Positions 1 through 12,690 are shown, counted from the stretch's first letter. The stretch is 64,000 nucleotides of DNA from Lophius americanus (GCA_037951165.1 JBBDHG010000097.1:766001-830000), one strand, 5' to 3'. The notes: generated by a model not told the origin, from the sequence alone. Made by a program: numbers and translations.

Positions 1-1590
1 CAGGTGGAGTGTTTTATCGTCCTGCTGTGAGATTTCTGGGAAGCACTTTAGAGGCTGTGAGATCTCAAACTGTGAGTACGCAGACTGGATAGGTAGAGTG
101 GAGGGACAAGAAAGGACATAACGAATTGAGTCAATTTTCGATTTTTAGAAAGCCATGAAATTATTACAGTGCTCTTTTGTAATTTCTGTAAGTGGGGGAG
201 TTTGTGGTTTGAAAGATGATTGATAGTGAAAAATAGCTGCTTAGAGTTTCCAGGACTGGTTTTGATAATGTTCGAGTAGAACAGTGACCAAGCCTCTCTG
301 AGGGACTTTGAGTAGACCTTTTAGTGTTCCCGAAAGGCTAGCTTGTGGACATCGAGACCTGAAGCCTTGTAACGCTGCTCAAGGGCACGCCCTGCTGCAT
401 TCAATTTCCGTAGCTCGCTGGTGAACCAGGGGCCTGCCCGGGAGAAGGTGATTTCTCTAGTTTCTCTAGATCTCTGGTTTTACAGGGGCTAGACGATGAA
501 TGATACTACTCATAGCAATGCAGGAATCCACTGCGTCATTGGCTGATACAAAGTTTGAAGAAAGAAGATGCTGGAATCGACTGTCTTGGTTTCCTGAATG
601 ATTTTTTTTCAAATTCCTGAAGTAGATTTGACATTTGGGCTTGGTGAGGGGGGACACAAATGACAATTTCATGGACACACCCAGAACATACACAAGAAGA
701 TTGCTGAGAGGAGCAGAGTCAGGGATGACAAGATCCAGAGTGTTCCCTGAGGTGTGGGTGGGGACATCGACAAGTTGCCTGAGATTAAAACCATGCACAA
801 CGGAGAAATTCCGGTGCAAAACAACAGGAAGGGGGATTGATATGAATGTTCATATGTCCAAGTACTATAATATTGGCAGAGGTTGTGCAAAAGGTTGAAA
901 AAAGGTTGCACATCTCAGAGATGAAGGCTGGGTTTGGTTTGGGTGGTCGGTAGAATAGAAGTATGGTCATGGAGAAAGGGGGCTTACAATTAAATGCCGG
1001 GCATTCAAAAGAAGAGATCTCAGGCAAGGGCAGTGGAGACAAATCCAAATCACTGCAGTCGATGACAGACAGACCACCACCAAGACCAGGACTGCAGTCT
1101 TTCTCGAGGTAACAGTAGCCAGCGGGAGAGGTCTCACTCAGGACCGAAAAAACATTGGGTTGTTACCAGGTTTCTGTAAGGCACATCATGTCCAAAAACT
1201 TGTCTAGAATGTGATCATGTATGAGGCATGATTTTTTCGTAAGAGATTGTGTATTAAAGAGTTCAATTTTAATACTAGATGGATCAGTGAATCTCTGTAT
1301 CGGCCGAAGCAGACTGAAATACACTGCACGTTTTCTAACCCACTCAGTGAGCAGCTTTATTGAGGAGATTCCAGAGTCACTAGTGGGAAGAGTGACAGCG
1401 CTCTGTTGACACGTCTGAGATGCGACAGTGCGCACGTCAGACAAAAAGGATGGAATGGAGTGATAAGAGCGGGAGTAAACAAACTTAGAACGGCAACTTC
1501 TGTTAATGAAAGGGGGCCGGTGGAGGAGTCCAAGTTGTTTAATAACTGATATGCACAATGGAGTGTTGTAGTTGTTGAATTTCATTAGTT
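1..1590 (-). mobile_element. L2/CR1-like LINE, 5' part (endonuclease region), broken
   Basis: Minus-strand frames carry an apurinic-endonuclease region in several pieces. 1585-1163 reads ...LFNTQSLTKKSC and ends LDMMCLTETW. 1048-785 has the YRPPK and IIVLGHMNIHI motifs (normally GDFNIH, so the Asp is altered). 819-466 has HTSGNTLDLVIPDSAP. Near 465-330 the linker reads AGPWFTSELRKLNAAGRALE. Frameshifts separate the pieces. The reverse transcriptase lies beyond position 1 or is missing. Family assignment is from motif recognition. Confidence 0.75.
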
Positions 1591-1605
1591 GAAATGAAAT
1601 TCAAC
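1574..1605. repeat. Short perfect hairpin at LINE 5' end
   Basis: Arms GTTGAATTTCATT (1574-1586) and its exact reverse complement (1593-1605) with a 6-base spacer, overlapping the start of the LINE frame at 1585. AT-rich TATTATT sequence follows. Possibly chance or insertion-junction debris. Confidence 0.6.
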
Positions 1606-3220
1606 AATATTATTATTATTTATTGAGCTTTTATTATTTATAATAGATTATTTTCTTATGTGAAACATGCTTAATAAGATTAGTTTTTTCTTTTGAAACC
1701 CAAAAATAAGATAGATTTCCTAGAAATAGCTTTTTTTCTAATTATTTTTTTTACAGTGCAGATATGCTCAACATTGCTACATACTACCACGTTAATCAAG
1801 TGGTTGGTGGTGGTTTGTGTTCACATATTTAACTAACTCTAACTATCACAACAACACTGATTTGACACTCTTGAAAGTTAGCTGAAAAAGGAGGAGAATT
1901 AATGAATGCCAGGGGGAAGACAGTATTTTTTCTGTGATGACTGTATTAGAATGGAGGACATACCGCTAATTCTCCCAGGTATGTCCAAACAATAAATCTC
2001 AGATTATCAGATTCAGAATTGTTAGTATATATCAGAAAATCGGTAGAATACTACTTAAATACTTAACTATAAAATTAGCAACAATTAATCGATCAATGAC
2101 AATTCACTTTCGGGATGTGTGACATTTTGCTGTGTAAAATGTCACAATAAAATATAAATTCAAATATCCATGCAAAAAGGATTACAGTCATTTAAATGAT
2201 TGTTTCTCTATGTGTGGATTGGTGTTTCTTACTCTCGCTCATAGACCGGTATGGGTCCAAGCAATAAACGTGCTGGATTCCATAAAATACATTGCTGTGG
2301 TGAGAAGGCCTAGCACTACTCTCGTCTGTCACATGAAACTCTCCTTTTCCTCTCCACTCTCATTTCCTCTTCACATCTCTCCATAACCTCTCCTGCTGTC
2401 ATTTTCTCTCTTCATATTTTCACCTGTTCCCTCTCTTCAATTTTTTTAATGTCTTATGTGCTCATTACCAGTCAACGTATGAGGAGATTCTGTCTATTAT
2501 GATGGATTGTCTTTAAAATGTGATGAAGGAGTCCTCTGATTGAGGAATTAATCTCCAAACGGGTCATGACCTTTGTTGGTCCGAGAGAACATTTGCAGGC
2601 CTTATGACCTATGACCGCAGAACTGTTAGCTGTTGGTAGACCTTTAGCCACAACTTAATTTCTCCAGTCACAATGCAGCCACCACCCTGTGACCAGAGGT
2701 CAGTGTTGCTCCTGAGTCCACCCAGCAGGTTGTGATGCTGGAGCTGAAAGTCCCATGGGAAGATTCTGGGTTGGGTCTTTGAGAGGAGGCTATAATTATG
2801 CAGTGCTGGTCAGTGACTGTTAGCTGGCAATAAAGCAATGTGTCTCCCAGCTGAAGCAATGGATTTGGATTCACTCCTTTCCAAAGCCCTCAGATATTTG
2901 GGCATCGAAGGACATTTGGGCATTACCCAAACACTCATACAGTTATGACCGAGGCTGCCATTCAAGGCACCACCTGCTCATAAGGTCAAAGCAGTGAGGT
3001 GTAACTGAGCTACCTTACACATTGAAAAAATGAAGGTACATTTAAATTTACTCAAATTTATTATGTCAAGTGGTTGAACCAAATAAATGTATCTAAATCC
3101 AGATATATTTCTTAACCTGATTTTAATTATATTTTAAAGTTGAATGCACTTATTATTTTTTGATTCATTCTGAAGTAGAATTATAACAATGATGCAATGT
3201 TTTGGGACTCAGTGAAGAAA
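1606..3220. other. Non-coding flank, nothing recognised
   Basis: AT-rich sequence with a pyrimidine-rich stretch at about 2335-2460. No frame has recognisable protein similarity and no repeat family is identified. Confidence 0.5.
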
Positions 3221-3224
3221 CAGA

Positions 3225-3330
3225 AAACTAGACGAACCCTTACAAACATAGAGATAACATGCAAACTCCTCTCGGAAAGGCTTCAGGCTGGGACTTGAAC
3301 CCAGAATCTTATTTCTGTTAGGTGACAGTG
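3225..3330 (-). repeat. Dispersed teleost repeat, internal fragment (reverse)
   Basis: Contains ATAACATGCAAACTCCTCTC and GGGACTTGAACCCAGAATCT followed by GTGACAGTGCAACCATCA. This is the reverse complement of the segment 'cactgtcgcctcacagcaagaaggttctgggttcgaatcc ... gtttgcatgtt' seen in the copy at 29826. Roughly 100 bp, diverged. Confidence 0.65.
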
Positions 3331-3985
3331 CAACCATCATTTGTTCATTTTGTTAAGCTTCTGAGCATGTCTGCTCATGCATAGACAGTGAACCCAAACA
3401 TTAAGCATGGCTATACTTAAATATTAATATGTTAATAAAGATTATGAACATAAACCATCACCATAGTGGTATTCCTCCCTATGGGACCCATCGGCAGGAG
3501 CAGTGAGATGGAACAGCAGCAGGAAACACAGAGGTGGAACATGTTTCTCTGTGCACCAATCACCCTGCTAATTGATGCCCCTAATTGGCACAGGGCGGTG
3601 AGCTACCAAACACATCCTCCCATGTCCCAGTCTCCTCTGTCAGGATATTCCTCAAATCCTTTCAGCTACTCGTTTGAGGTTTCTGCCAATTCTTCAGTTA
3701 GAGGGGCTGGCGGTAGATAGGAGATTACTTTTATTTATTTATTTAATTACCTGTCTGTCAAAGCAGAATGGATCAAATATATTTTGGTCTACCAAATTGT
3801 GTAATTGACTGACTAAATTACAACAATGAATTGTAAGAGCTTTGGTGTTAAAATTGAAAGAAATGACTGCTGGATATCTCCATTTCATCAAAGGGTTAAC
3901 ATATAACAACAGACGATCATCCCAGATTCACATGTACGAACAATTTTCATTCAGAGCCCTAGAATGCATATTGTTGGACTGTTGA
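3331..3985. other. Non-coding, nothing recognised
   Basis: AT-rich stretch with a short moderate-GC segment (3466-3720) that is open on the plus strand for 84 codons but resembles no known protein. Confidence 0.45.
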
Positions 3986-3989
3986 AAGA

Positions 3990-4115
3990 TGCCAGAGGGC
4001 CATGAGGAATTCCATACAAACACAGGAAGCACATTCAAACTCAACACAGACAGACTCTGAGTCCATTTGAACCTTGAACCTTTTTGCTGTGCCACCGCCC
4101 ACTGCATATGAGTGC
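3990..4115 (-). repeat. Dispersed teleost repeat, internal fragment (reverse)
   Basis: Reads AGAGGGCCATGAGGAATTCC, then CAAACTCAACACAGACAGAC, then TTTGAACCTTGAACC, then TTGCTGTGCCACCGCCCACT. Same family and orientation as the copy at 3225 but more eroded. Confidence 0.5.
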
Positions 4116-4849
4116 CTTCATTTAATGATTGACATAACCTGCCAGCTTTAAAGCATGTTGTGCCTAATGCTAACATCTATATGCAAGATCCCACTGGAAT
4201 CTTTGATGCTGCATCTTATACATATAGCAACAAAATAATGTATATACAATCCTCAAACAGCGCCATCCTGATTTCAGAAACCAATAAGTTTTGCTTATGG
4301 ATTTACTGTAAACTCTCCAAAGTCCATGTTAAACTTATTGAATCTTGCAATAGTGAAATTGTTGATTTGAAGTCCTACATGATGTAATATATGATTTTAC
4401 AAATTAACAGGCTGCCTTCATTTTTCAATTTAATTACTTTTTGCTGTTAGAATTTTGGTCAGAACACAGAACCATCTGTCTGGAAAACCATGGGGCTTTG
4501 CAAATTAGCAGATCCGGCTTTTAAAATGTTAATGTCCTTGGCAATATCTTACCTATATTCGGCAGGATTCTCAGCTTTCACTAGCATGAAGACAAGGCAC
4601 AGGTAGAAGATTATCTGTAGAAAAGTATTGGAGAGTGAAGCTTTTCGCAATAAACTCTATTTGATTCCAACTGCAATGGTTGTCCTCCTGATTACTGCAG
4701 AAGTGATTGAAACTAATATATAAACTACTACCACATTTTTGAGATTTCCTTACCATCAGAGAAAATAAATCTTGTTCCCATAGACATTAAAACCATCTAT
4801 CAATAAAATTATATTAATGAAATGATGCATCTAACCACTTAAACCATAT

Positions 4850-6378
4850 TTAGTGCCAAAGTTGGGACCAAAAAATTTGAAGGGAACACTTAAGTATTGT
4901 TTAATGCCAGTTAAACATTTAGTTAAACATTTAGGATGCACAAGTGACATATAAATCAGTTTCACATGTTTTGGTGCAAATGAAAGTGACAACGGAACGC
5001 AATGGAGAGGCAAACGCATGACAATCCCCAAAAAGAAAATGGTTCTGCAAGTGGTGGTCACTATCAGTTTCTCTCTTCTTATCTTTCCTGAATGACTCTT
5101 CTCTAGTTTTGTGTTCTGCTGGTGTCTTTGTCACTACTGGACCTGAAGCAGTACCTGATGCTGTACAGGTAGTGCCAGCTCCTCCAGGATGGTTTATCCC
5201 TGCTTGCAGTTGCAAGATGGTTTGCTGTGTCTCCCAGCACAGTCTCAAGAGCCTGGATGAGATGCCAGTAGACAGGCCGTTAAACAAGGAGTGCTGGACA
5301 GGTCCGAAGAAGGACAACAACCCAGCAGCCAGAACAAGAGGACCACCGCCAGATCCCTATAAAATTACCTCCAGTGGGCTACCGGTGTGATGTTTTTGAC
5401 AAAACTTTCAGCAACACACTGCATGAGGTTGGCAAGAGGGCCCGACGTCCTCTACTGGGAACTGTGCCCAGAGCCCAGCAAAGTGGAGCTTGATTGGTGT
5501 TCACCAGAGAACAGCAGTATTGGCAGGTTCTCCATTGGTGGCCTATTCTCTTCACAGATGAGAGCAGGTTCAAACTGAAGCCATGTGGCAGGTTTGACAG
5601 AGTCTTGCGACGCTGTGGAGAATGTAATGCTACTGCATCATAATCCAGCAGGACAGATTTGGTGGTGGGTCAGTGAAGGTCTGGGAAGTAGATCCTTGGA
5701 GGGTCTCACAGACCTTCACGGGCCTGCCAACGGTACCCTGACGGCTGTTAGGTACAGGGATGAAACTCAGACCCATATCAGATCTTAAACTGGTCCATTG
5801 GACCCTGGGTTCTTCCTGGTCCAGACAACGCCCGGCCTCATGTGGTCCGAGTGTGCAGGCAGTTCCAAGAGGATGAAGGTATACATCCCATTGACTGGTC
5901 CCCATGTTCCCCAGAGCTGAATCCACATGAGAACATCTGAGACGTTATGTATCGCTGCGTCAGATGCCACCACCACTGATCACAGACTGTCTAAAGCCCT
6001 GATCTAGGTCTAGGAGGGTATCGCCCAGGACTCCATTTTCCATCTCATCAATAGCATGCCCGGCGTTTTCAGAATGTCCCTTGGCATGTGGGGCTCAACC
6101 ACACTCCTGGGTCACAATTTGATTTTTTGTGATGAAATTCACTGAAGTTGGATCAGTATTTCATTTCATTTTTTCACTTTGATGTTTGGTGTTATTTAGA
6201 ATCCAGCCCTTAATGGTTTAATGATTATGATTTCCATTGAAGATTCTTGCATAATTTTGTAGTAAACAAATTTTGCAATGTAGACCAATACAGATCTTCA
6301 ACTTGAACTTCTACTTGTTTCTTTCATTGAGATCTGGACTGTGATTTGAGTGGTCCCTTAAGTTTTGAGCAGTGTATA
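4850..6378 (+). mobile_element. Decayed Tc1/mariner-like DNA transposon
   Basis: The right end (about 6350-6378) reads GTCCCTTAAGTTTTGAGCAG and the left end (about 4850-4895) contains CCAAAAAATTTGAAGGGAAC ACTTAAG; these correspond as inverted termini of the fish Tc1 family whose tip is ACTGCTCAAAA. Inside, plus-strand frames broken by stops give transposase scraps: helix-turn-helix-like RTRGPPPDPY (about 5335), then WWWVSEGLG (5660), LTAVRYRDE (5740), a VQTTPGLMWSECAG stretch (the usual HDNARPH motif mutated) and SPDLN-like remains near 5905. Length of about 1.5 kb fits a complete but long-dead element. No functional transposase. Confidence 0.75.
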
Positions 6379-6684
6379 TCCTCCCATCTAACTGGTAGTG
6401 AGCCAATCTTCCCAAAATCTTTAAGTAATTGAGCACCCTGTTATATAACTAGAATATAATACACGTATTTCTCAGCTGCTTAATGCTGCACATCAGGTAG
6501 TGTGAGGTGTCAGAGCCTGGGAATATTTTCGAGCGAGAGATAAACATGTATGGCAAAGCTTTGTCTATGGAATTTCATGCCCTGTAGTAAATACGGAGCT
6601 GTATTTGAAGGATAGTGTAGTGTAAAATGGACCCAGTGACGTACCCACTGAACCATGTGTCACAGATACCTCTTAGACATGGTT
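6379..6684. other. Non-coding, nothing recognised
   Basis: Sequence between the Tc1-like element and the next LINE fragment. No recognised feature. Confidence 0.45.
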
Positions 6685-7110
6685 CATTCTTGAAAAGTTA
6701 AACAATTTCTATCTGAAGCAGACCTTGAAAAAGTCCTACATGCTTTCATCTCGTCCCGTCTGGATTGTGACTCCCTGTATTCGGGGCTCCATCTCCCGTC
6801 TACAGCTTATTCAAAACTCTGCCGCCAGGCTTGTAACTGATTTCTAGAGACGTGATCATATACTTCCTGATCCTTGCAGCTGGCGATCAGTTACGTCCAA
6901 GATTGATCTCAAACTTTTACTTATCACTTTTTTCGAATTACTTTAGAAATTACTCAGTCCAACTCACAACAGAAAGACGTTTTCCGTTGCAGCTCCACAA
7001 CTGTGGAACTTCTTGCCCGAGGAAGTTAGGTCTATCAGATCCATATTTTTTTTAGTTTCCATCCCTTTGTTATTACTTTCATGCTTTTATTATACTCTCT
7101 GGTGTAACAA
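6685..7110 (+). mobile_element. L2/CR1-like LINE, 3' end of the polymerase ORF
   Basis: Plus-strand frames give SEADLEKVLHAFISSRLDCD (broken) near 6712, then QLIQNSAARLVTDF-like sequence near 6800, and finally VAAPQLWNFLPEEVRSIRS at about 6985-7035. These are the C-terminal motifs of L2-like LINEs (D-x-EKVLHAFISSRLDYCN ... LWN.LP). Several frameshifts. The AT-rich 3' tail continues to about 7110. Confidence 0.75.
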
Positions 7111-7189
7111 GTTTCATATTTATATTTATATTTTGTTCTTTAAATTTTTCACTGTGATGATTGGCAACATGCCCGTGGTTTTCCCTGCC

Positions 7190-7262
7190 TCTAACCAAAT
7201 ATCCGCTGGAATAGGCTCCAGCACCCATTACCCTGAGCAGGATAAGCAGTTACATATAATGC
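7190..7262 (+). repeat. Dispersed teleost repeat, 3' end
   Basis: Contains GCTGGAATAGGCTCCAGCAC then CCCTGAGCAGGATAAGCAGT, the 3' signature of the GGCGGCACGGTGG-type family. It joins directly onto the LINE tail and together they create a chance 200-codon open frame (7013-7615). Confidence 0.75.
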
Positions 7263-8066
<804 letters not shown>

Positions 8067-9045
8067 TACATACAAACAAATAATATCATATCAAATGAAA
8101 AAATATAAAACAATGTTTCAATATAGTATATCATATAATACATTTATAGATATAGTATATAGATGGCCCTCAACCCAATCATCAGCTGGCACCATTTGAG
8201 AGAGAATGGGGAAAAAAACATTGATGAGTTGATAGCACATGGTTAAGGACCTAAGCTCTTATCTATAGCCATAAGTGTCTGAATTGTTTAAATAGTTCCC
8301 TTTGTTTCTCATGAATTCGTCAGATGTCCTGGTTTCACACTTTCAGACTGAACTAAAATCATTTCACCATTTGGTGCCCAGTAAAAACCAAATTGTTTGG
8401 CATTTATTTAAAAAAAATTTCAATGTGTTGGAATGTTAAGACATAAAATAACTGTTGATTAGCCCATATGCTGTGATGGGATCAAAAAACACTGAAACTG
8501 ATTATGTGAGATAAAGGATTTAGTTAGATCTCACAGCTTTGTAGCAAATTGTAGAGAAAGTACTTTATCATGTCTCTGTCAGAATCTAGTATGAGACCTA
8601 TAATATCATTAAAAACAAACAGCAAACCACTTGAAGTTGTTCTATATACAATAAAAGTTCCTCTCTGATGTTTCTGACTGAAAGGCTTTCAATGTTCATT
8701 AAATTCTGCTCTTTGCTCTGTGGCATGTCTATCTCTACCTCTGTGTTCTTGTCTGTCACTCACACTCCCCTATCACCTGAGCTCATAACACAAAACCAAC
8801 AGCGGCAGACTGCTGATGATGCTACAGCCACACACTTCTAAGCCCAGCGAGTCACATATGTCTGCTCTCTTTACTGAGATATATACTTGCATACTTAGAA
8901 ATGCTTTCAGTTGGAATTCAGTGCTGTCATTTTTTCTGCTTTGAGTGGCATTATATCCAATATAGGTTTACATATGCATTAGGTAAGTAATTGAATTGTA
9001 GCGCTATTAGATGTTAGTTAATTACAACTATACAACAATGAAATT
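8067..9045. other. Non-coding, nothing recognised
   Basis: AT-rich unique-looking sequence; no gene, RNA or recognised repeat. Confidence 0.45.
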
Positions 9046-9470
9046 TTAAATTCCCTGTACACTGACGGGCGAATTCACGAAAGGATTACGCAGCTTTTGC
9101 ACAGGCAAAATACCTTCAAAATTGAATGTGTCTTTCACAGAGCAGGGACAAACGCCGTAATGCGGGGCTAACTGCTCTGCTATGCAGAATTTTTGCGGTG
9201 CTCCTTTGCTTTTTGCATGTATTTGAAAAAAGGTATTATGCATACATGGTACATATAAAGGCCCTTTCTATACTATGATCCTCGTTGCAAACACAAATGT
9301 ATTCACAGCGCTCAGCGCACATTGCCATATGCAATTACCATATAATTATTAGCATCTTCAGAGAGTTGATGGTAATTGAAGCGCATTTAAGAGGGCCATG
9401 ATGCCCAGACTTTCCAGTGATCAATAGCAGCAGTAATTCTGGCCAAGCGAAGGCATAGTAATGCCAGGCA
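9046..9470. other. Possible MITE or conserved non-coding segment
   Basis: Moderate-GC block beginning GACGGGCGAATTCACGAAAG and containing TTTGCACAGGCAAAATACC. It resembles non-autonomous DNA transposons of fish whose termini read GGGCGCAATTCACRAAAGG, but I cannot find the matching far end. Confidence 0.3.
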
Positions 9471-9749
9471 TGCTTGAGTACCTATTTCTTTTTGATTTCA
9501 TCGAAACTGAAATTATTCGACCATACAGGTTGCCAGCACACCTTATTCTTAATATTCTCTACGAAATCAAGGATGATATTGAGCATGCTACCAAAAGATG
9601 CCATGCAACTCTATAATTGTGAAATCGCTGACATCATTCAAAGTTCTTTCGTCTGTTTCCTTCCCAACACCTATTGAGGGTCCCTCTGGGCTGTCACTGC
9701 CTCTGGGCTGTGACAAACAATAGTCAGACTGTACTTGTTTCATCAAACT

Positions 9750-11058
9750 CTGAGTACCAGTGGTGGGCAGATCGATATAAATATCAATAGTATCGATATC
9801 AACGTTGGCATCGGTATTGATCAATACTTGATTGATGTGATCGATACATATGTTTCAGTTTCTCCTCTCTACGTTCTGTACACAACTCCCATACATCTTA
9901 GTGGTTATGCTAACACCGCTCTTCTCACTTTGCTCATGCTCACTTTGCCCCTCCCCCTCCTCCCCTGCTGTGCTGTGAATTGTTTCTGGCATGCAGTCAC
10001 ATTACTTAGCAGCGCACACTACTGGCTGCATGATGGCAGAGAGGAATAGGAGCGCTGTTTTGAGTTACTTACAGCTGCAGAAAAAAATATTGCAAAATGC
10101 GATGTTTGCAGGAAACAAATACGATACGTTGGCAACTTCACAAATTTATATAAACACTTAAAAACCCAATCAAAAGAGAACTCCGAGCTGAAAACTAAAT
10201 GGAGGGAGGAAGAGGAGGATCCCCAAACCAGAACCCGACCCCCGTCACTGAGGCAGAATTCACTGGCAGATGTCTTTCACCAGTTGGGCACATTATCCAT
10301 GTTTTGCACACACCTTAAATTTAGAAGTGAAAGACTCCATTAAGGCTCTCCATGATCTTCTTGACATCCAGCAGAGATGCAGTGCTATTATAGCTTTCTT
10401 TCAACACAGCACAAATGTGAATGAGAGCCAATAGTATTTTTTGCTTTTGTTTAGTTATTTGAACTTTTTTGATTTGCACTATTGACTTTATTTTCCAAAA
10501 AGATTTGTGTTTAATTAAAGGGATTTTTCTTGCTATATTGTTGATATTGTTATACTGTTATATTGTTATATTGTTATATTCATATATTATTATATTTTTT
10601 TATGAAACTGAACAAAACTCTTAACTGAAAAAGTTAAATTCAAATTTAAAAATGTGTCAGTTGTTAGTTCTCCAGTAATAATTTTGCGCAGATTTTATGT
10701 TACCAAATTGAGTTTGTTGATAAAATTGCAAATATTGAGTTAGTTTATAAAGGTATTTTTTGTTTGCCAAAAATCTTTGTCTTGGGTTTTATTATGATCA
10801 TTATCATGATCAACTAATTAAAGGAAAAATCACAAAATCATTCAATGATCATTAAATTCCAATTTTAAATTTTAATCCAAACTTGCATATTGATGATGCA
10901 TTCACTTCATAAATTATGACGGATTGCTCTCCCCTACACAAAAGTAGATAAGTAAAAAGGTATCGATATAGGTATTGGTATCGGCGATACTGGCCGTCTA
11001 TTTACATGGTATCGGATCGATAACAAATTTTGCAGTATCGCACTACCCTACTGAGTAC
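9750..11058 (+). mobile_element. hAT transposon remnant with BED finger and target-site duplication
   Basis: Element body 9758-11050, flanked by exact 8-bp copies of CTGAGTAC (9750-9757 and 11051-11058), the duplication length of hAT transposons. Ends are rich in ATCGATA: left CAGTGGTGGGCAGATCGATA, right complement TAGGGTAGTGCGATACTGC. The plus strand at about 10060-10260 reads AAEKNIAKCDVCRKQIRYVG NF then TNLYKHLKTQSKEN, a BED zinc finger with the Cys pair and first His present but the second His lost. Only this N-terminal part survives; the hAT catalytic region is absent, so the element was non-autonomous. It sits inside a copy of the dispersed repeat (right half at 11059). Confidence 0.85.
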
Positions 11059-11215
11059 TCTGGCTTCCTCCCAAAGTCCAAAAACATGCAAGAAAGTGGT
11101 TGTCTGTCTGTATTTTTCAGCTCTGCGTAGAGCTGGGGACTCGTCCAGGCTGTACCGGGATAGACTGCAGCCCCAGGACCCTGAACAGGATAAGAAGTTA
11201 CAGAGAATAAACACA
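11059..11215 (+). repeat. Dispersed teleost repeat, 3' half
   Basis: Reads TCTGGCTTCCTCCCAAAGTC CAAAAACATGC, then GTTGTCTGTCTGTATTTTTC, then CCCTGAACAGGATAAGAAGT. The 5' side has been separated by the hAT insertion: 9735-9757 (GTTTCATCAAACTCTGAGTA) matches the part expected just upstream. Confidence 0.8.
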
Positions 11216-11283
11216 TGACGGAAAATAAAATGGTGTCCATCTCCTATCGATTCTTCTATTGAAAATTAAAGAAATATTTAAAA

Positions 11284-11307
11284 TATATATGTATACATAT
11301 ATATATA

Positions 11308-11386
<79 letters not shown>
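11284..11386. repeat. (AT)n microsatellite
   Basis: About 100 bases of AT with a few interruptions at the left end. Confidence 0.98.
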
Positions 11387-11390
<4 letters not shown>

Positions 11391-11607
11391 ACAATATTTT
11401 AAAAAATCTCAAGGGACTTCAGAGGCTCAGTAGCAACTCCTAACATATAGTCTAATACTAATAATGATGGTGATAACAACAATAATAATGATGTTATATA
11501 ATAACAATTTTACCTTTACAGTCCTGTAAAATACATTCGCCTGAGTCAATCTGCTCCAACCAAGGGACCTGGTAGCTCTGGAGAATTGGTTGAAGTTCCT
11601 CAATTTA

Positions 11608-11658
11608 GTTTCAGTTATGTTCATTGGGTGGCCCTCCACCCAATGAACCAACTGAAAC
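11608..11658. repeat. Imperfect hairpin, 23-24 bp arms
   Basis: GTTCATTGGGTGG (11619-11631), spacer CCCT, and exact complement CCACCCAATGAAC (11636-11648). The outer parts GTTTCAGTTAT (11608) and CAACTGAAAC (to 11658) continue the pairing with one bulge. No family recognised. Confidence 0.85.
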
Positions 11659-11979
11659 AATGAACCCAATGAATTTGTAAGTCTTGAGAGGCATTGAATT
11701 ATATTTTTTCATTTGTACAGACTGAGATATTGAATCCCAAATGTGGTTTCTTGCTTTCCGAGCTAGCTTTCGTGACTGGAACTTTTCAGACTGTTGCTAC
11801 ACCTCTTCTGTCAAGACTTCCAGCTCGCGGTCTGAAAATGTAACCCTTTTTTCCATTCTGCAATAGTCCCGCAGACTTTAATGTAGGCACCAAGGCAAAA
11901 TATATTGCCACATTTATTGCCATGCAATTCGTGGTGCTGATAATGGCAGCAATTCATTCCATGTGAATTCTCCCCTGAG

Positions 11980-12125
11980 TTTCCATCCATCCAGCCATCC
12001 ATTTTCTTCTGCTAATCCAGGGAAAAGGTCATGGTGGCTGCAGGTTCCAGACGTCCCTCTCCCAAACAACACTCTAATCCTGGGGAATTTTGAAGGATTC
12101 CCAGGCCAGATAAAATATGGCCACA
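11980..12125 (-). repeat. LINE 3'-end fragment of the (CCAT)n-tailed fish type
   Basis: Starts CCATCCATCCAGCCATCCAT TTTCTTCTGCTAATCC, then CCAGACGTCCCTCTCCC and CTGGGGAATTTTGAAGGATTCC CAGGCCAG. This is a diverged copy of a widespread fish repeat ending in CCATCCATTTTCT. Element sense is the minus strand; the CCAT repeats are its 3' tail. Confidence 0.65.
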
Positions 12126-12340
12126 TAACAGTGGTTTGTTATGGTATTGTATTAGCTGTTCAGATTTTCTGGTCAAAATACTGCACATCTTGTCAATTCC
12201 AGAAAGGAAATGTAATAAGGAAGTCAAAGAATTCTGAAAGGACAGCCACGTGAGCAAAAACATAGAGACTGTGGCCCGGAAAAAAACCCTGCCTTTTAAC
12301 AGGCAGAAACCTCAAGCAGATCCTCTCTCAAGGTGGTTGG

Positions 12341-12388
12341 CTTTCTGCCTTGAACAACTGGGTCGAGACCCAGTTGTTCAAGGCAGAA

Positions 12389-12390
<2 letters not shown>
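12341..12390. repeat. Perfect hairpin, 24-bp arms, 2-base spacer
   Basis: CTTTCTGCCTTGAACAACTG GGTC (12341-12364), spacer GA, then the exact reverse complement (12367-12390). It lies directly against the (GA)n tract in a LINE tail. Confidence 0.95.

Positions 12391-12442
<52 letters not shown>
12391..12442. repeat. (GA)n microsatellite in LINE tail
   Basis: About 50 bases of GA immediately after the hairpin. The corresponding position of the other LINE copy (17942-18005) also carries (GA)n, so the repeat was already in the source element. Confidence 0.95.
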
Positions 12443-12445
<3 letters not shown>

Positions 12446-12690
12446 CGGGGGAGAGACAAAGAGATAGTTCTGTTCATAATAACGAGAATGACAATAATAA
12501 TAATGATAATCATCATCATCATCATACTCATCATCAAGATCCAAGTCCACAGCAGGAGGTCCAGTCATGCATCAGGCTGCTGTGGGATGAACAGCAGAAA
12601 CATTTCAGGGAAATTTCAAGAAGAAAAACCTTAATTCTAAGCTTTATTTAGGAAAGGAGAGTTTAAAGCCTACTCTTGAATGCAGAAATT

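Larger units (their letters stand above)
12277..12690 (-). mobile_element. L2-like LINE 3' untranslated fragment
   Basis: Aligns by eye to the 3' region of the LINE at 17678-19910: both have CTTTTAACAGGCAGAAACCT / CCTTTAACTGGCAGAAACCT, CAAGCAGATCC, a (GA)n tract at the same place, GTCCACAGCAG, and GTTTAAAGCCTACT. About 200 bp present in the other copy between the GTCCACAGCAG block and the CCTTAATT block is shorter here. An internal perfect hairpin (12341-12390) is absent from the other copy. Confidence 0.75.
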
